NCBI GenBank assembly: GCA_900167925.1
Contig: FUZM01000002.1
Coordinates: 1 to 64,000 of the forward strand
Origin: Bacteroidales bacterium WCE2008
GTDB lineage: Bacteria > Bacteroidota > Bacteroidia > Bacteroidales > UBA932
Direction of reading: 5' to 3'
DNA length: 64,000 nucleotides
A model generated the notes under the pieces. The model did no database searches. It was given only the letters and a program-made list of their open reading frames with translations, and was not told where the DNA came from. The stretch's first letter is position 1. Each line of letters begins with the position of its first letter. The translations under genes were made by a program, and so were the position numbers. Shown here piece by piece: positions 31,693 to 41,079 of this stretch.

Positions 31693-34683
31693 TTATCGCT
31701 CCTCGAGCAGTCTTACAGCTGTCTTGAGGAGTTTTTCTATATCGGAGTCTTCGATGACCGTCTCGATAGGGAAGCCGAAGCTTACGACCGAATAGTTGTC
31801 TGCCTTGTAGAATACCGCAGCGGAGATATCGGTGTCCTTGTAACGGAGTATGGATCTGGCTTTGTCCGATGCAGGGGCGATACCGTCCGGATTCTCGACG
31901 TTATAAACCTTGGAGTTCGGCAGGCGGTGGATCCTGATCGTCCCGATATCGGAAGATACCTTCCTCATCGGCCAGATGGTTCCGGTCTTTGACGCAAAAT
32001 TGGTCACCCATCTGTATCCCAGAGTACCGGATATGAATTCAGCTCCTTCTGCATGTGAAAGAGAATCGGCCTTTACGCCCGGATATATCTCGTCGCAAGG
32101 GTCCGTGCCGATGTATGCTCCGGAAATGATGATCGAGCCTCCTGCTGAAGTATACTTGCGGATGGCGTCTTTCATGTCGGTCGGGAAGACCTTGAATCTG
32201 TCTGGAGCTGCACCTGGACGGCCTGTGGCTACGGTCACCTGCTTTCCGCATATTATGTCGGCGATGCCGAAGGTGCTGAAGTCCCCGAACTCGAATGCCT
32301 CTGCGCTGACTGAACTGAATGCCCTGCCGGCAGCCATGAGAGCTTTTCCATGGACATAAGGATAGTCGAACGTATTGCCGGCATATTTGTTTCCGGCCTC
32401 GTCGCTGAATGATGCGCCGAAGCCTGGATTATCGTCGTCTATCCATGGATTTATCCTTCTGTATTCGTATGATTCTCCGATGAATGGGATATCCCAGCCC
32501 CATGCTACTCCGCCGTCGATGTTTCTCAAGAATCCGGCGTATGAAGGGGAGTCGAACCATGTCGGTCCCGATACTCTGTCGAAGTTGTTGACGACAAGGA
32601 CGTCCTGACCGCTGGAGGCGGCAGGGATTCCGACGCTGAGTATCTCTGAAGGGAAACTCATGCCGCCGTCGTTCCAGGCCGTGATCCTGAAGCTGTATAT
32701 ATGTCCCTTCTCAATCGGGACTCTGATCGTCTGGTCGGAGACATTGACTCCGTCATCGAATGCACCGTCGTCGATTCTTGTGTACAGGCGGTATCCTTTA
32801 GGCAAGGCAGTAGGTTCGAGCCTGTCCTCGGTAGGGAACCATGAAAGTACAGCCTCCTCTCCGTCCAGAATAGCCGAAAATGCCCTTACAGGCAGCGGCT
32901 GGACGGCATAAGGGACTCCATAACGGCCGCTCAGGAATTTCAGCATCCCTTTATAGACGGCCCGGCTGAGAATGAATCTGAAACCAGGGTCGAGACCATA
33001 TTTCATGTCGGCGAAATTCTGGTGCGAGAGACTTTCGGTCAGCAGTGCCGGGACCGACGGAGTCCTGGCTTCGCTATATGAACGGTCCCATATCTCCCTG
33101 CGGGTCCATGTCGAATCGACGAGAGCCCTGATGTCGGAGACAATCTGGGACTGGACGTAGTCTGCGTACTCGCGGGCCTGGCTGCGGTCTTCTCCGTTGG
33201 GCAGTTTAGGACTGTTGTTCGCAAGCCGGGTGTAGATGGCCAGAGTGCCGACAATCGAGTCGTTAGGGGAGACTCCTGCGTCGCTGTGGAAAGCAAGGCT
33301 GAGATCGAACGGAATCCCGAGTCCTTCCTCTTTAGGGTTGACGCGGGAACCGCCTGACAGTCTCGCAACCCAAGGGCCTCTGTCTGCGAAATCGTTGGTA
33401 TAGTCGCCCTCGTGCAGGTGCAGTATCGTCGAATCTATTCCCGCATACTGCATGGAATAGAGAGCGCCTTCCATATAGGCTGGCATTCCGGAGATTCTCC
33501 ATTCTTCCTTCGGCTCGTCCTCCGGGCCGCGTGCTATCTTGCCCATTCCGCCTCCGAAACGCACGGCGTCGGCAGTGACTACTTTTCCGTCCTTGCCCCT
33601 GTTGTCGAGACGCACGAAATTGTCGGAACCTTTGCCGAATTCGAATGTTCCGAGATATATCCATGTACCTCCGCCCATCTTCTGGTTGACTATGAACAGG
33701 CTTTCGCCTCCGAGATGCCTGACTGTGTAGTATGCGGAAGTAGAACTTTCAGGGAGTGTCTTGTATGAGACATATACGGCATAGAGACCTCTTTCCGGAA
33801 TGTCCGCCGTCCATTGGGCCGTAGTCCCTCCGTCAGGAGAGCATTTTGCCTTCCGTGCCGAGCCCATGACAAAAGGATTGTCAGTCCCTGTATAGGCCTC
33901 CTTGGCGTCGGCAAAGCCGGTCCCGGCGTATTCCCATTTCCCGGTCTCGGAATATCTGCCTTCGAGTCTGAGTTTCCCTGTCCTCGGGCCCCGGAATGCA
34001 GGGTCATTGTCGGCAACGACTTCCCGGGTCTGGGTATCTCTTTCTCTCGGGGTCATGACATAGGCGCCGGAGTTCTCGAGCATCGGAATAAGGAACGGCA
34101 GCACGAAACTCTGGGTGAACATGTCTTCGACAGTCCCGAATATCTGCGCACGCTGCCATTTCCACTGGTCGGTCTTGTCATTGTAGTAGCGTCCATGGCT
34201 CTGCCATATGGCTATATGTCTGCCGCTCATGCCTTTGGGATAGTTCATCCCGTCAGCCTTGCGGACTATCACAGGTCCTTTAGAATCGTATGCCGTCTTG
34301 TATTTTGACTGGTGGACGTAGCCGTTGTTGTGGAGCGGGGGAGTAGGCAGGTCGCTGAAATCCAGGGTCTTGCACTTGATTTCTCCTATCGAGCAGTCCT
34401 TGAATTCGTCCGGAAGAAGTTCTTTGAGCCTGGCGCGGAACCACTGTATGTCTCCTTTTCTCCAGGGAATGTCTCCGAGGGTTTCGGAGAACTGGAAGTC
34501 AAGGGAGTTGCCGTTACGGGTGATCGTGCGTACTTTGAGGTCGGCGAGGACCGTGGTACGTTCGTGGATGAGGACTTCGAGGGAGTCGAGGGTTTCCTTG
34601 AACTTTCCGGCTTTTACTCTCTGGGCATATATCGCGGTAGTACTCAATATTATCAATAGCGTTATGCAGAGGAACTTCTTCAT
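31693..34683 (-). CDS. Secreted amidase-like protein with golvesin and Fn3-like domains
   Basis: 996 residues. Signal peptide (1-20); an Amidase_3-like zinc fold split by insertions: HIAIWQSHGRYY (about 152), LAFHSDAG (about 468) and LLTESLSHQ (about 548) correspond in order to the metal His/Glu, second His and catalytic Glu regions. A golvesin C-terminal-like domain (about 245-375) is inserted between them, and an Fn3-like domain follows (about 600-690), then a C-terminal alpha/beta region. Bacteroides homologues are often labelled xanthan lyase, without support in these motifs. A peptidoglycan amidase activity is the best guess. Confidence 0.7.
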   Translation of the reverse strand: MKKFLCITLLIILSTTAIYAQRVKAGKFKETLDSLEVLIHERTTVLADLKVRTITRNGNSLDFQFSETLGDIPWRKGDIQWFRARLKELLPDEFKDCSIGEIKCKTLDFSDLPTPPLHNNGYVHQSKYKTAYDSKGPVIVRKADGMNYPKGMSGRHIAIWQSHGRYYNDKTDQWKWQRAQIFGTVEDMFTQSFVLPFLIPMLENSGAYVMTPRERDTQTREVVADNDPAFRGPRTGKLRLEGRYSETGKWEYAGTGFADAKEAYTGTDNPFVMGSARKAKCSPDGGTTAQWTADIPERGLYAVYVSYKTLPESSTSAYYTVRHLGGESLFIVNQKMGGGTWIYLGTFEFGKGSDNFVRLDNRGKDGKVVTADAVRFGGGMGKIARGPEDEPKEEWRISGMPAYMEGALYSMQYAGIDSTILHLHEGDYTNDFADRGPWVARLSGGSRVNPKEEGLGIPFDLSLAFHSDAGVSPNDSIVGTLAIYTRLANNSPKLPNGEDRSQAREYADYVQSQIVSDIRALVDSTWTRREIWDRSYSEARTPSVPALLTESLSHQNFADMKYGLDPGFRFILSRAVYKGMLKFLSGRYGVPYAVQPLPVRAFSAILDGEEAVLSWFPTEDRLEPTALPKGYRLYTRIDDGAFDDGVNVSDQTIRVPIEKGHIYSFRITAWNDGGMSFPSEILSVGIPAASSGQDVLVVNNFDRVSGPTWFDSPSYAGFLRNIDGGVAWGWDIPFIGESYEYRRINPWIDDDNPGFGASFSDEAGNKYAGNTFDYPYVHGKALMAAGRAFSSVSAEAFEFGDFSTFGIADIICGKQVTVATGRPGAAPDRFKVFPTDMKDAIRKYTSAGGSIIISGAYIGTDPCDEIYPGVKADSLSHAEGAEFISGTLGYRWVTNFASKTGTIWPMRKVSSDIGTIRIHRLPNSKVYNVENPDGIAPASDKARSILRYKDTDISAAVFYKADNYSVVSFGFPIETVIEDSDIEKLLKTAVRLLEER

Positions 34684-34770
34684 TGTTATGTTTAGTGTCT
34701 AAATAATGGATTCTATTTATTTACTCTTATCTTTTTTTGACTCTTGTCTGTTTATTGACTCATATCCGTG

Positions 34771-34900
34771 TGTAAATCAGTCAGCTCTGTCTGAAAGCCG
34801 TGGCCGCCCGCGGCCATCGTGAGCGGGAGGGGCCCAGCCGCAGGCTGGGAAGGATAGCGCCGAAGGCGCGTAGCTTTCAGACAGAACTGACTGATTTACA
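34771..34900 (-). repeat. Structured intergenic element, copy 4
   Basis: Arms of 28 bp (34771-34798 and 34873-34900) with a single mismatch enclose the core. Stem 1 GTGGCC/GGCCAT (34800-34817, one G-T pair), stem 2 CCCAGCC-GCA-GGCTGGG (34833-34849), stem 3 GCGCC-GAA-GGCGC (34857-34869), with the conserved GGGAGGGGCCC between stems 1 and 2. It lies 52 bp past the VanZ stop, in the same relative orientation as the other copies. A separate AT-rich dyad, ATCATAAT-G-ATTATGAT (34913-34929), sits between it and the VanZ stop. Confidence 0.72.
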
Positions 34901-34952
34901 TAACATGACAGAATCATAATGATTATGATATGTTAGAAATATATTGAAACTA

Positions 34953-35348
34953 TCATTTCTGTTTGTAGAGGTCGATACAGAGGACTATGATGCTTGAGAC
35001 AAGGAGTGCGATGCCGTCGGCGAGGAAATCCTTCGGATCGGCACTGCGGTAACGGGTAAAATACTGACCGATCTCAGTACCCATCGCAATGACACACCCT
35101 GCCAGAAACGTCACAAATACAAACCAGAACGACCTCCAAGGCCTCCTGTTATGCCTGTCCGCCGCACCATACACAAGGAACGGAAACGGGAAAAACAGCA
35201 TGAAATGCACAATCTTGTCCGTCGGAATCCCGAGAAACGAAGGGGATACCGACGACATGCTGTCGAAATGCCCGAAACACAGATAAGCCACCGCCAGGAG
35301 ATAAAATCCGAGCAGCACCCTTATCGCAAATGTAGTGTGCCTTATCAT
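34953..35348 (-). CDS. VanZ family membrane protein
   Basis: 131 residues with four transmembrane helices and the VanZ-type pattern: KIVHFMLFFPF after the first loop and MGTEIGQYFTRYRSADPKDFLADGI before the last helix. VanZ proteins confer low-level teicoplanin resistance in enterococci, but most homologues have no known role. Its start overlaps the stop of the ABC exporter gene by four bases (ATGA), so they form one operon. Confidence 0.85.
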   Translation of the reverse strand: MIRHTTFAIRVLLGFYLLAVAYLCFGHFDSMSSVSPSFLGIPTDKIVHFMLFFPFPFLVYGAADRHNRRPWRSFWFVFVTFLAGCVIAMGTEIGQYFTRYRSADPKDFLADGIALLVSSIIVLCIDLYKQK

Positions 35349-37180
35349 AGACTCTGCATATCGTTAAGCTTCTTGTAATATCCGCCAAGAGCGATAAGCT
35401 CCTCATGACGGCCCCTTTCCACAATCTTGCCCTCATGCATTACCAGAATCTCATCGGAATTCTTGATGGTAGAGAGCCTGTGGGCGATCGCAATCGTGGT
35501 CCTCGTTGACATGAGCCTGTCGAGAGCCTCCTGGACAAGTTTTTCGGACTCGGTATCAAGAGATGCCGTAGCCTCGTCCAGAATAAGGATCGGAGGATTC
35601 TTCAGTATGGCCCTTGCAATGGAGATACGCTGACGCTGGCCTCCGGAAAGACGCGAACCGCGGTCTCCGATATTGGTATCGTAGCCCTCCTCCTTCTCCA
35701 TGATGAAATCATGGGCATTTGCAATCTTGGCGGCCTCTATGACCTGTTCCATGGTAGCGCCCTCTACGCCGAAGGCTATGTTGTTGAAGATTGTGTCGTT
35801 GAAAAGGATTGGCTCCTGGTTGACATAACCCATCAGCCTGCGCAGATCCTGCATCCGCACGTCACGGATATCTACGCCGTCGATAGTGATGCTGCCGGAG
35901 GTGACGTCGTAGAATCTCGGGATAAGGTCGACGAGGGTTGATTTTCCGGCACCCGACTCTCCGACGATGGCGATGGTACGCCCCTTAGGAATATCCACGT
36001 TTATGTCCCTGAGAATCTGTCGTCCGTTGTCGTAGCTGAAGTTGACGTCCTTTATCTGTATGCTGCCCGTAAAGCTGTCCAGCGGCTTGGGCGTAGCGGT
36101 CTCCACGATAGGGTTAGGGGTCTTGAGTATCTTGTCGATACGCTCGATGGAAGCCATACCCTTAGGAATGCTGTAACCGGCTTTCGAGAATTCCTTCAGC
36201 GGGTTGATGATACTGTAGAGGATCACCATGTAATAGATAAATGTCGCAGCGTCGATAGGGGCGTGCTCGCCGAGAATCATGATTCCGCCGAACCACAGTA
36301 CGATCGCTATCATTACAGTACCCAGGAATTCGCTGACCGGATGGGCCAGGGCCTGTCTTGTGGATACTTTGGCCGTCTTTGAACGAAGGGAACCGGTCAC
36401 CTTGTCGAAGCGCTCGGACATGTTCTTCTCTGCGATAAAAGCCTTGATCACACGGAGGCCTCCGAGGGTTTCCTCTACCTGGGAGATCGTATCGCTCCAG
36501 AGTTCCTGGGCGAGAAGGGATTTCTTTTTCAGCTGCTTTCCGATCACTCCCATTCCCCAGCCGAGGACAGGAACGACGACTATTGTGAACAGAGTAAGCT
36601 GCCAGCTGATATAGACGAGGGCGGCGAAATATCCTACAATCAGGATAGGGTTCTTGATAAGCATGTCAAGAACGCTCATTATGGAATTCTCGACCTCGTT
36701 GACATCACCCGTCATTCGGGCGATAATGTCTCCTTTACGTTCCTGGGAGAAGAAGCCGAGATTAAGGCTCAATATCTTGTTGTACAACTGGTTGCGGATA
36801 TCCTTGAGCACTCCGGTACGGATAGGGATCATCACTGCGGACGCTCCGAAATAGCATGCCGTCTTGATGAAGGTAAGCACGCAGAGGAATACGCAGAGAA
36901 TGAGGAGGGTCTTAGGGGCGCCGGATCTTGCCATGAAGTCCGAAACCCACCAGTATCCGTTGTTGGTTGCTTTGTCGAGGAAAGCCATCCCTTCAGTATC
37001 CCAAGGTATGAACTCGTAGACTTTATTGTCGAGTTTGAAAAGGATGTTCAGTATCGGGACTATGAAAGCGAAGGAGAACAGGTTGAATATGACGGAAAGT
37101 ATATTCAACAGAATGGATCCTCCAAGGTATTTCTTGTATGGGGTTACGTATCTTTTGAGAACTTGTATAAAATCTTTCAT
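35345..37180 (-). CDS. MsbA-like ABC exporter, fused permease and ATPase
   Basis: 611 residues: six-helix exporter domain (1-330) and nucleotide-binding domain with Walker A GESGAGKST, signature LSGGQRQR, Walker B ILILDEATASLD and H-loop IAIAHRLST. It is of the MsbA/lipid-exporter type; the substrate could be lipid A core, lipid or drug. It is co-transcribed with vanZ. A -7 box TATCTTTG on the minus strand lies at 37200-37207, inside the gap to the M28-like gene. Confidence 0.9.
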   Translation of the reverse strand: MKDFIQVLKRYVTPYKKYLGGSILLNILSVIFNLFSFAFIVPILNILFKLDNKVYEFIPWDTEGMAFLDKATNNGYWWVSDFMARSGAPKTLLILCVFLCVLTFIKTACYFGASAVMIPIRTGVLKDIRNQLYNKILSLNLGFFSQERKGDIIARMTGDVNEVENSIMSVLDMLIKNPILIVGYFAALVYISWQLTLFTIVVVPVLGWGMGVIGKQLKKKSLLAQELWSDTISQVEETLGGLRVIKAFIAEKNMSERFDKVTGSLRSKTAKVSTRQALAHPVSEFLGTVMIAIVLWFGGIMILGEHAPIDAATFIYYMVILYSIINPLKEFSKAGYSIPKGMASIERIDKILKTPNPIVETATPKPLDSFTGSIQIKDVNFSYDNGRQILRDINVDIPKGRTIAIVGESGAGKSTLVDLIPRFYDVTSGSITIDGVDIRDVRMQDLRRLMGYVNQEPILFNDTIFNNIAFGVEGATMEQVIEAAKIANAHDFIMEKEEGYDTNIGDRGSRLSGGQRQRISIARAILKNPPILILDEATASLDTESEKLVQEALDRLMSTRTTIAIAHRLSTIKNSDEILVMHEGKIVERGRHEELIALGGYYKKLNDMQSL

Positions 37181-37208
37181 CGTAAATGTTTATAATCTGC
37201 AAAGATAA

Positions 37209-38231
37209 CTAAATTTTTTCCAGCCACTCGAAGATAAGGAATATTCTTTTCTTGAGCACGGGAATGTTCAGCGTCGATGGCAGGTCGCCAGGCTTGTTAT
37301 TGTTCATGGTTATTCCGGAAGTGAACATGACCGCGTCCACTCCGTTCTCCAGAAATATCTTCTGGTCGCTTACCCGGCTGTAGAACATCCTGGTGAAGTC
37401 CTTGCTGCCGTAATAGTCGGAGGAAAGGTCCAGGTTGACATCATATCGGGTGTTGCAGTCGGCGAGGATGTTGAAGAATCCCGGATTGCTGCCGCACAGG
37501 GCGATCAGATAGTCCGGCCTTCCTGAATGAAGGGGGCTCAGGCTGCTGCCTATCTGGTCCAGATTGACCATAAGGGCTATCTTCTCCTTTGTTATCGTCT
37601 CTCCGCTTACCGGGTCTTTAAGTTCTCCGTCCTCGATCATGGACCAGAGAGCTCTGGCTCCGCCAAGACTAAGCCGTTTTGCGTCCAGGGCGACGAAGAT
37701 GAAACTCTTGCTGTAGGTGCGGGTCATCTCCTGCATCCGTCTGAACGTCCCTGCTATCTCCAGCATTCCGACGACTCCGGAGGCATTGCTGTCGGCTCCG
37801 GGGAACATCCTGCCGTCGAGCTTTCCGTAACTGTCGTAATTGGCGGCGACAATCACATAACGTTCCCGGTTATGTTTCGTGGAGCCCGGCATGAAACCGA
37901 TGACGTTTCTGGCGACTGCGCCGTTGTCAGCTATGAATGAATGGAAATATGATCCTCCTATCTCCTTGAGTCCGAGAGTCCTGAATCTTCTGGCGATCCA
38001 TGCGGAGGCTTCGACGTTGCCTATGCTGCCGGTCGCGCGGCCGTCGCATAAGGAATCCGCGAGGAATGAGAGCTGGCTTTCTATTCTTTCTTCCTTTATG
38101 GTCTTCCTGGCCTCGTCGCTCCAGGTTATGTGGATGACGCGTCCCTGGGCACCGGCTTCATGGCCAAAAAATAATCCTTGCAAAGCGAGGAAAAGGGCGA
38201 AAAAAATATGTCGTTTAACTCTATTCGGCAC
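37209..38231 (-). CDS. M28 family peptidase-like protein, active site degenerate
   Basis: 340 residues with a signal peptide (to about residue 28). The fold follows M28 aminopeptidases, but key residues are replaced: the first zinc ligand His in the HxD motif is Asn (ANYD, about 131), the catalytic Glu-Glu pair is Lys-Arg (FVALDAKRLSLGG, about 180), and the last His ligand is Asn (NNNKPGD, about 308). The bridging Asp in GADSNASG and Asp in NLDQIG remain. Hydrolysis by the standard mechanism is unlikely; a binding role is possible. The start is a GTG, 12 nt after the promoter region. Confidence 0.75.
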   Translation of the reverse strand: MPNRVKRHIFFALFLALQGLFFGHEAGAQGRVIHITWSDEARKTIKEERIESQLSFLADSLCDGRATGSIGNVEASAWIARRFRTLGLKEIGGSYFHSFIADNGAVARNVIGFMPGSTKHNRERYVIVAANYDSYGKLDGRMFPGADSNASGVVGMLEIAGTFRRMQEMTRTYSKSFIFVALDAKRLSLGGARALWSMIEDGELKDPVSGETITKEKIALMVNLDQIGSSLSPLHSGRPDYLIALCGSNPGFFNILADCNTRYDVNLDLSSDYYGSKDFTRMFYSRVSDQKIFLENGVDAVMFTSGITMNNNKPGDLPSTLNIPVLKKRIFLIFEWLEKI

Positions 38232-38241
38232 GATAAATGAT

Positions 38242-38257
38242 TATATTTGCAAAATTA
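38242..38257. promoter_or_regulatory. Abutting divergent -7 boxes
   Basis: TATATTTG (38242-38249) on the plus strand and TAATTTTG on the minus strand (38257-38250) touch each other with no spacer. They serve the TPR gene and the M28-like gene. Both cannot be occupied at once, so transcription of the two genes should be mutually exclusive at any instant. Confidence 0.55.
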
Positions 38258-38275
38258 GCTATAATCCTTCAGAAA

Positions 38276-40288
38276 ATGAAAAATTACCTTAAATACATTG
38301 TACTTTCAGTTTTGCTGGCCGCAGTGTCGGCGGTAGCGGAAGCGCAGTATGACAAGGACGTTTTCTTTTTCAGGGGACGGAAGGCCCTTTCCGAAGGCCA
38401 GTATTCCGAGGCTATAGAGCACTTCAACATTCTGGCCAGACTGGATTCGACCGACTACTGGACTTTCTTTTACAGAGGTGTCGCCAAATACAACCTGGGA
38501 GATATCAGGGGTGCGCAGAAGGACTTCAACTCATCTGTAAGGCTGAATCCCGTATTCACGTCCGGCTACCATTACAGGGGCATCACCAAGAGCCGTTTCG
38601 GAGACTACGATTCGGCCCTTGAGGATTTTGAACATGCAATCGCCCTCCGCCCGGGATACACCGGCCTTTATTTCAGCCGTGGTGTGACATATTTCCTCGC
38701 CCAGCAGTTCGACAAGGCTATCGCCGACTTTGACACATATATCCGCAAGGAGCCTAAGGATCCGTCAGCTTTTCTTAACAGGGGAGCTTCATATCTTTAT
38801 CAGGGGGACACGACGAAAGCTCTGCAGGATTATGACAAGGCCATTAAGATCGACCGTTACGAACCTGAAGGATATATAAGGAGGGGAAACCTTTACATGC
38901 TTTCAGAGAACCTGGAAGCGGCGATGAAGGATTACGACAAGGCGATTTCTCTCGATACCAGCAGCACTCTTGCATATTACAACCGCGCCCTGATCAAATA
39001 TGAACTCCAGAACTATATGGGGGCCATGGAGGATCTCAACCGCGTCCTTCGCGACGATCCGGGCAACTCCCTGACTTTGTACAACAGGAGTCTTATCTAT
39101 GCCAAATTCGGGGAATACGGGTCGGCCCTCGACGATATGGACAGAGTGATCTTCAATAATCCCCGCAATGTGCTGGCTTATTTCAACAGGGCTTCCTTCT
39201 TCATAGACATGGGGCGCTGGCAGGATGCCCTGGAGGACTATGACAAGTCGATCGAATTATATCCTGACTTCGCCAAGGCATATAAGAACAGGGCCTACGT
39301 GGAGCTTCAGCTCGGACGCAAGGCCGCGGCCAAGAAAGACTACGATACAGCGAACAGACTTGTCGATGAGTACAGGATAAAGTCTGCCGACGGTACGGTA
39401 TCTTTTGCTGACACCACAAAGAAATACAATTCTCTCATATCGTTCGATACCGATTTCGCGAAGAACAATTTCGATGACGAGATTCTTCTTCACAGGGATA
39501 TCGACATCAGGCTCAAGCCACTTTACCGCTTCGTCATAACAAAGGATAAGGACGACGTCAACTATGCGCTCCGGAACCGTTATGAGAACCCTCTTATCGA
39601 CAAGTTCATAAAGGAGTCCCCGGTTCCTGTCTCAATCGTGAACGACATCGCCGTTGAGAAGTCTTCGGCAGAGGTGGAAGAAGAACTATATGGAGTCCGG
39701 GAATCTTCGGAATCCGTCAACTCCTTCCTCAGAGGCGTATATGAAGTCTCCGGAAAGCAGTTCAACCTTGCTCTGAATTATTTCGGGGATGCTATCTCGC
39801 AGGCCTCGGGCTCGGGAGACAAGACCCAGGATATGTACAAATCCCTTTACTACATGAACAGGGGCGTGCTCAGGGCAGATATGATCGATTTCATTTCTTC
39901 GATAGAGAATAACGTACAGACTCTTACGATGGATGACCAGGGTACGACCAGGGCCAGAGTAAGGGACAGGGTCAACCGCTCATACGATTACGGGGATGCC
40001 ATTTCTGATATGGAAGCTGCCGCTTCAATAGTATCGGATATTCCTTACGTTTATTTCAATCTGGGTAATCTGTACTGTCTTTCATCCCGTCTTGTAGATG
40101 CCATCGGCAGCTACAATAAGGCTCTGGAGCTTTATCCGATGATGGGAGACGCCTACTATAACAGGGGACTCGTGCTTATCTATCTGAAGGATAAGGAGAA
40201 AGGCTGTATAGACCTTTCCCGTGCCGGAGAGCTTGGAGTAGGCGAGGCTTATAGTGTAATCAAGAGGTATTGCGAGGAGGCGAAATGA
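38276..40288 (+). CDS. Exported tetratricopeptide repeat protein
   Basis: 670 residues. Signal peptide (1-24, ...VAEAQ), about ten consecutive TPR motifs (about 30-365; for example FYRGVAKYNLGDIRGAQKDF), a non-repetitive middle section, and two or three more TPRs at the C-terminus. It is probably a periplasmic scaffold. The ATG at 38276 is chosen because it begins the signal peptide and follows the -7 box. Its stop overlaps the MBL hydrolase start (ATGA). Confidence 0.85.
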   Translation: MKNYLKYIVLSVLLAAVSAVAEAQYDKDVFFFRGRKALSEGQYSEAIEHFNILARLDSTDYWTFFYRGVAKYNLGDIRGAQKDFNSSVRLNPVFTSGYHYRGITKSRFGDYDSALEDFEHAIALRPGYTGLYFSRGVTYFLAQQFDKAIADFDTYIRKEPKDPSAFLNRGASYLYQGDTTKALQDYDKAIKIDRYEPEGYIRRGNLYMLSENLEAAMKDYDKAISLDTSSTLAYYNRALIKYELQNYMGAMEDLNRVLRDDPGNSLTLYNRSLIYAKFGEYGSALDDMDRVIFNNPRNVLAYFNRASFFIDMGRWQDALEDYDKSIELYPDFAKAYKNRAYVELQLGRKAAAKKDYDTANRLVDEYRIKSADGTVSFADTTKKYNSLISFDTDFAKNNFDDEILLHRDIDIRLKPLYRFVITKDKDDVNYALRNRYENPLIDKFIKESPVPVSIVNDIAVEKSSAEVEEELYGVRESSESVNSFLRGVYEVSGKQFNLALNYFGDAISQASGSGDKTQDMYKSLYYMNRGVLRADMIDFISSIENNVQTLTMDDQGTTRARVRDRVNRSYDYGDAISDMEAAASIVSDIPYVYFNLGNLYCLSSRLVDAIGSYNKALELYPMMGDAYYNRGLVLIYLKDKEKGCIDLSRAGELGVGEAYSVIKRYCEEAK

Positions 40289-41079
40289 TAAAGTTCATGA
40301 GTTTTTCCAGCGGAAGCTGCGGTAATTGCTACTGGCTCGGAAATGACGAGAAAGGAATACTGATAGATACGGGAGTCAGTCTGAGACATCTCAAGAAACT
40401 GATGCTGCTGCACGGACTGGACGAGAATTCGTTCAGTTCGATTCTTGTGACCCATGACCACATGGACCATATCCGCAGTCTCGGCTCATTCTGCAAAAGA
40501 CTCCAGAAGCCCGTCTATGCGACTACGCTGCTCCATGAGGCCCTGATCCGTCACTCATATGCTATGCCTTCGATCATGGGATGCCGTCGCGATCTCCGGG
40601 AAGGCGAATGGAACGATGTGGACGGTTTCATGGTCCATTATTTCGTCGTCCCTCATGATGCCACCCAGACCGTAGGATATGCCATCGAATTCGAGAGGCT
40701 GCGGTTCGTTATAATGACCGATATCGGCCGTATGACAGACGAGGCCGTCGAATTCGCGTCGAAGGCGGACGTCGTTGTCGTGGAGTCGAATTATGATGTC
40801 GACATGCTGATGGGGGGCTCATATCCCCATGATCTCAAAATGCGTATCTGCCAGGGGAACGGCCATCTCAGCAATGACGAGTGCGCCGCCGCCATCAAGC
40901 GTTTCTGGCATGAGGGGCTGCGATTCATATTCCTCTGTCATCTCAGTGAAAACAACAATACTCCCACTCTTGCCTACGAGACCTCGAAAAAGGCTCTGGA
41001 CGAGTTGGGAGTATCGGATAAGGTCCAGCTGGCGGCTCTGCCGAGGCAGTATCCGTCGAGGCTGTATGTGATAGGCTAG
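40285..41079 (+). CDS. Metallo-beta-lactamase fold hydrolase (YycJ/PhnP-like)
   Basis: 264 residues. Metal-binding motif THDHMDH (about 55-61), further ligands at FVVPHDA and the terminal FLCHLSENNN. The N-terminus MIKFMSFSSGSCGNCYWLG is typical of the WalJ/YycJ branch, nucleases or phosphodiesterases acting on DNA in Bacillus relatives. It is co-translated with the TPR gene. Its stop overlaps the convergent patB stop by four bases. Confidence 0.85.
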   Translation: MIKFMSFSSGSCGNCYWLGNDEKGILIDTGVSLRHLKKLMLLHGLDENSFSSILVTHDHMDHIRSLGSFCKRLQKPVYATTLLHEALIRHSYAMPSIMGCRRDLREGEWNDVDGFMVHYFVVPHDATQTVGYAIEFERLRFVIMTDIGRMTDEAVEFASKADVVVVESNYDVDMLMGGSYPHDLKMRICQGNGHLSNDECAAAIKRFWHEGLRFIFLCHLSENNNTPTLAYETSKKALDELGVSDKVQLAALPRQYPSRLYVIG

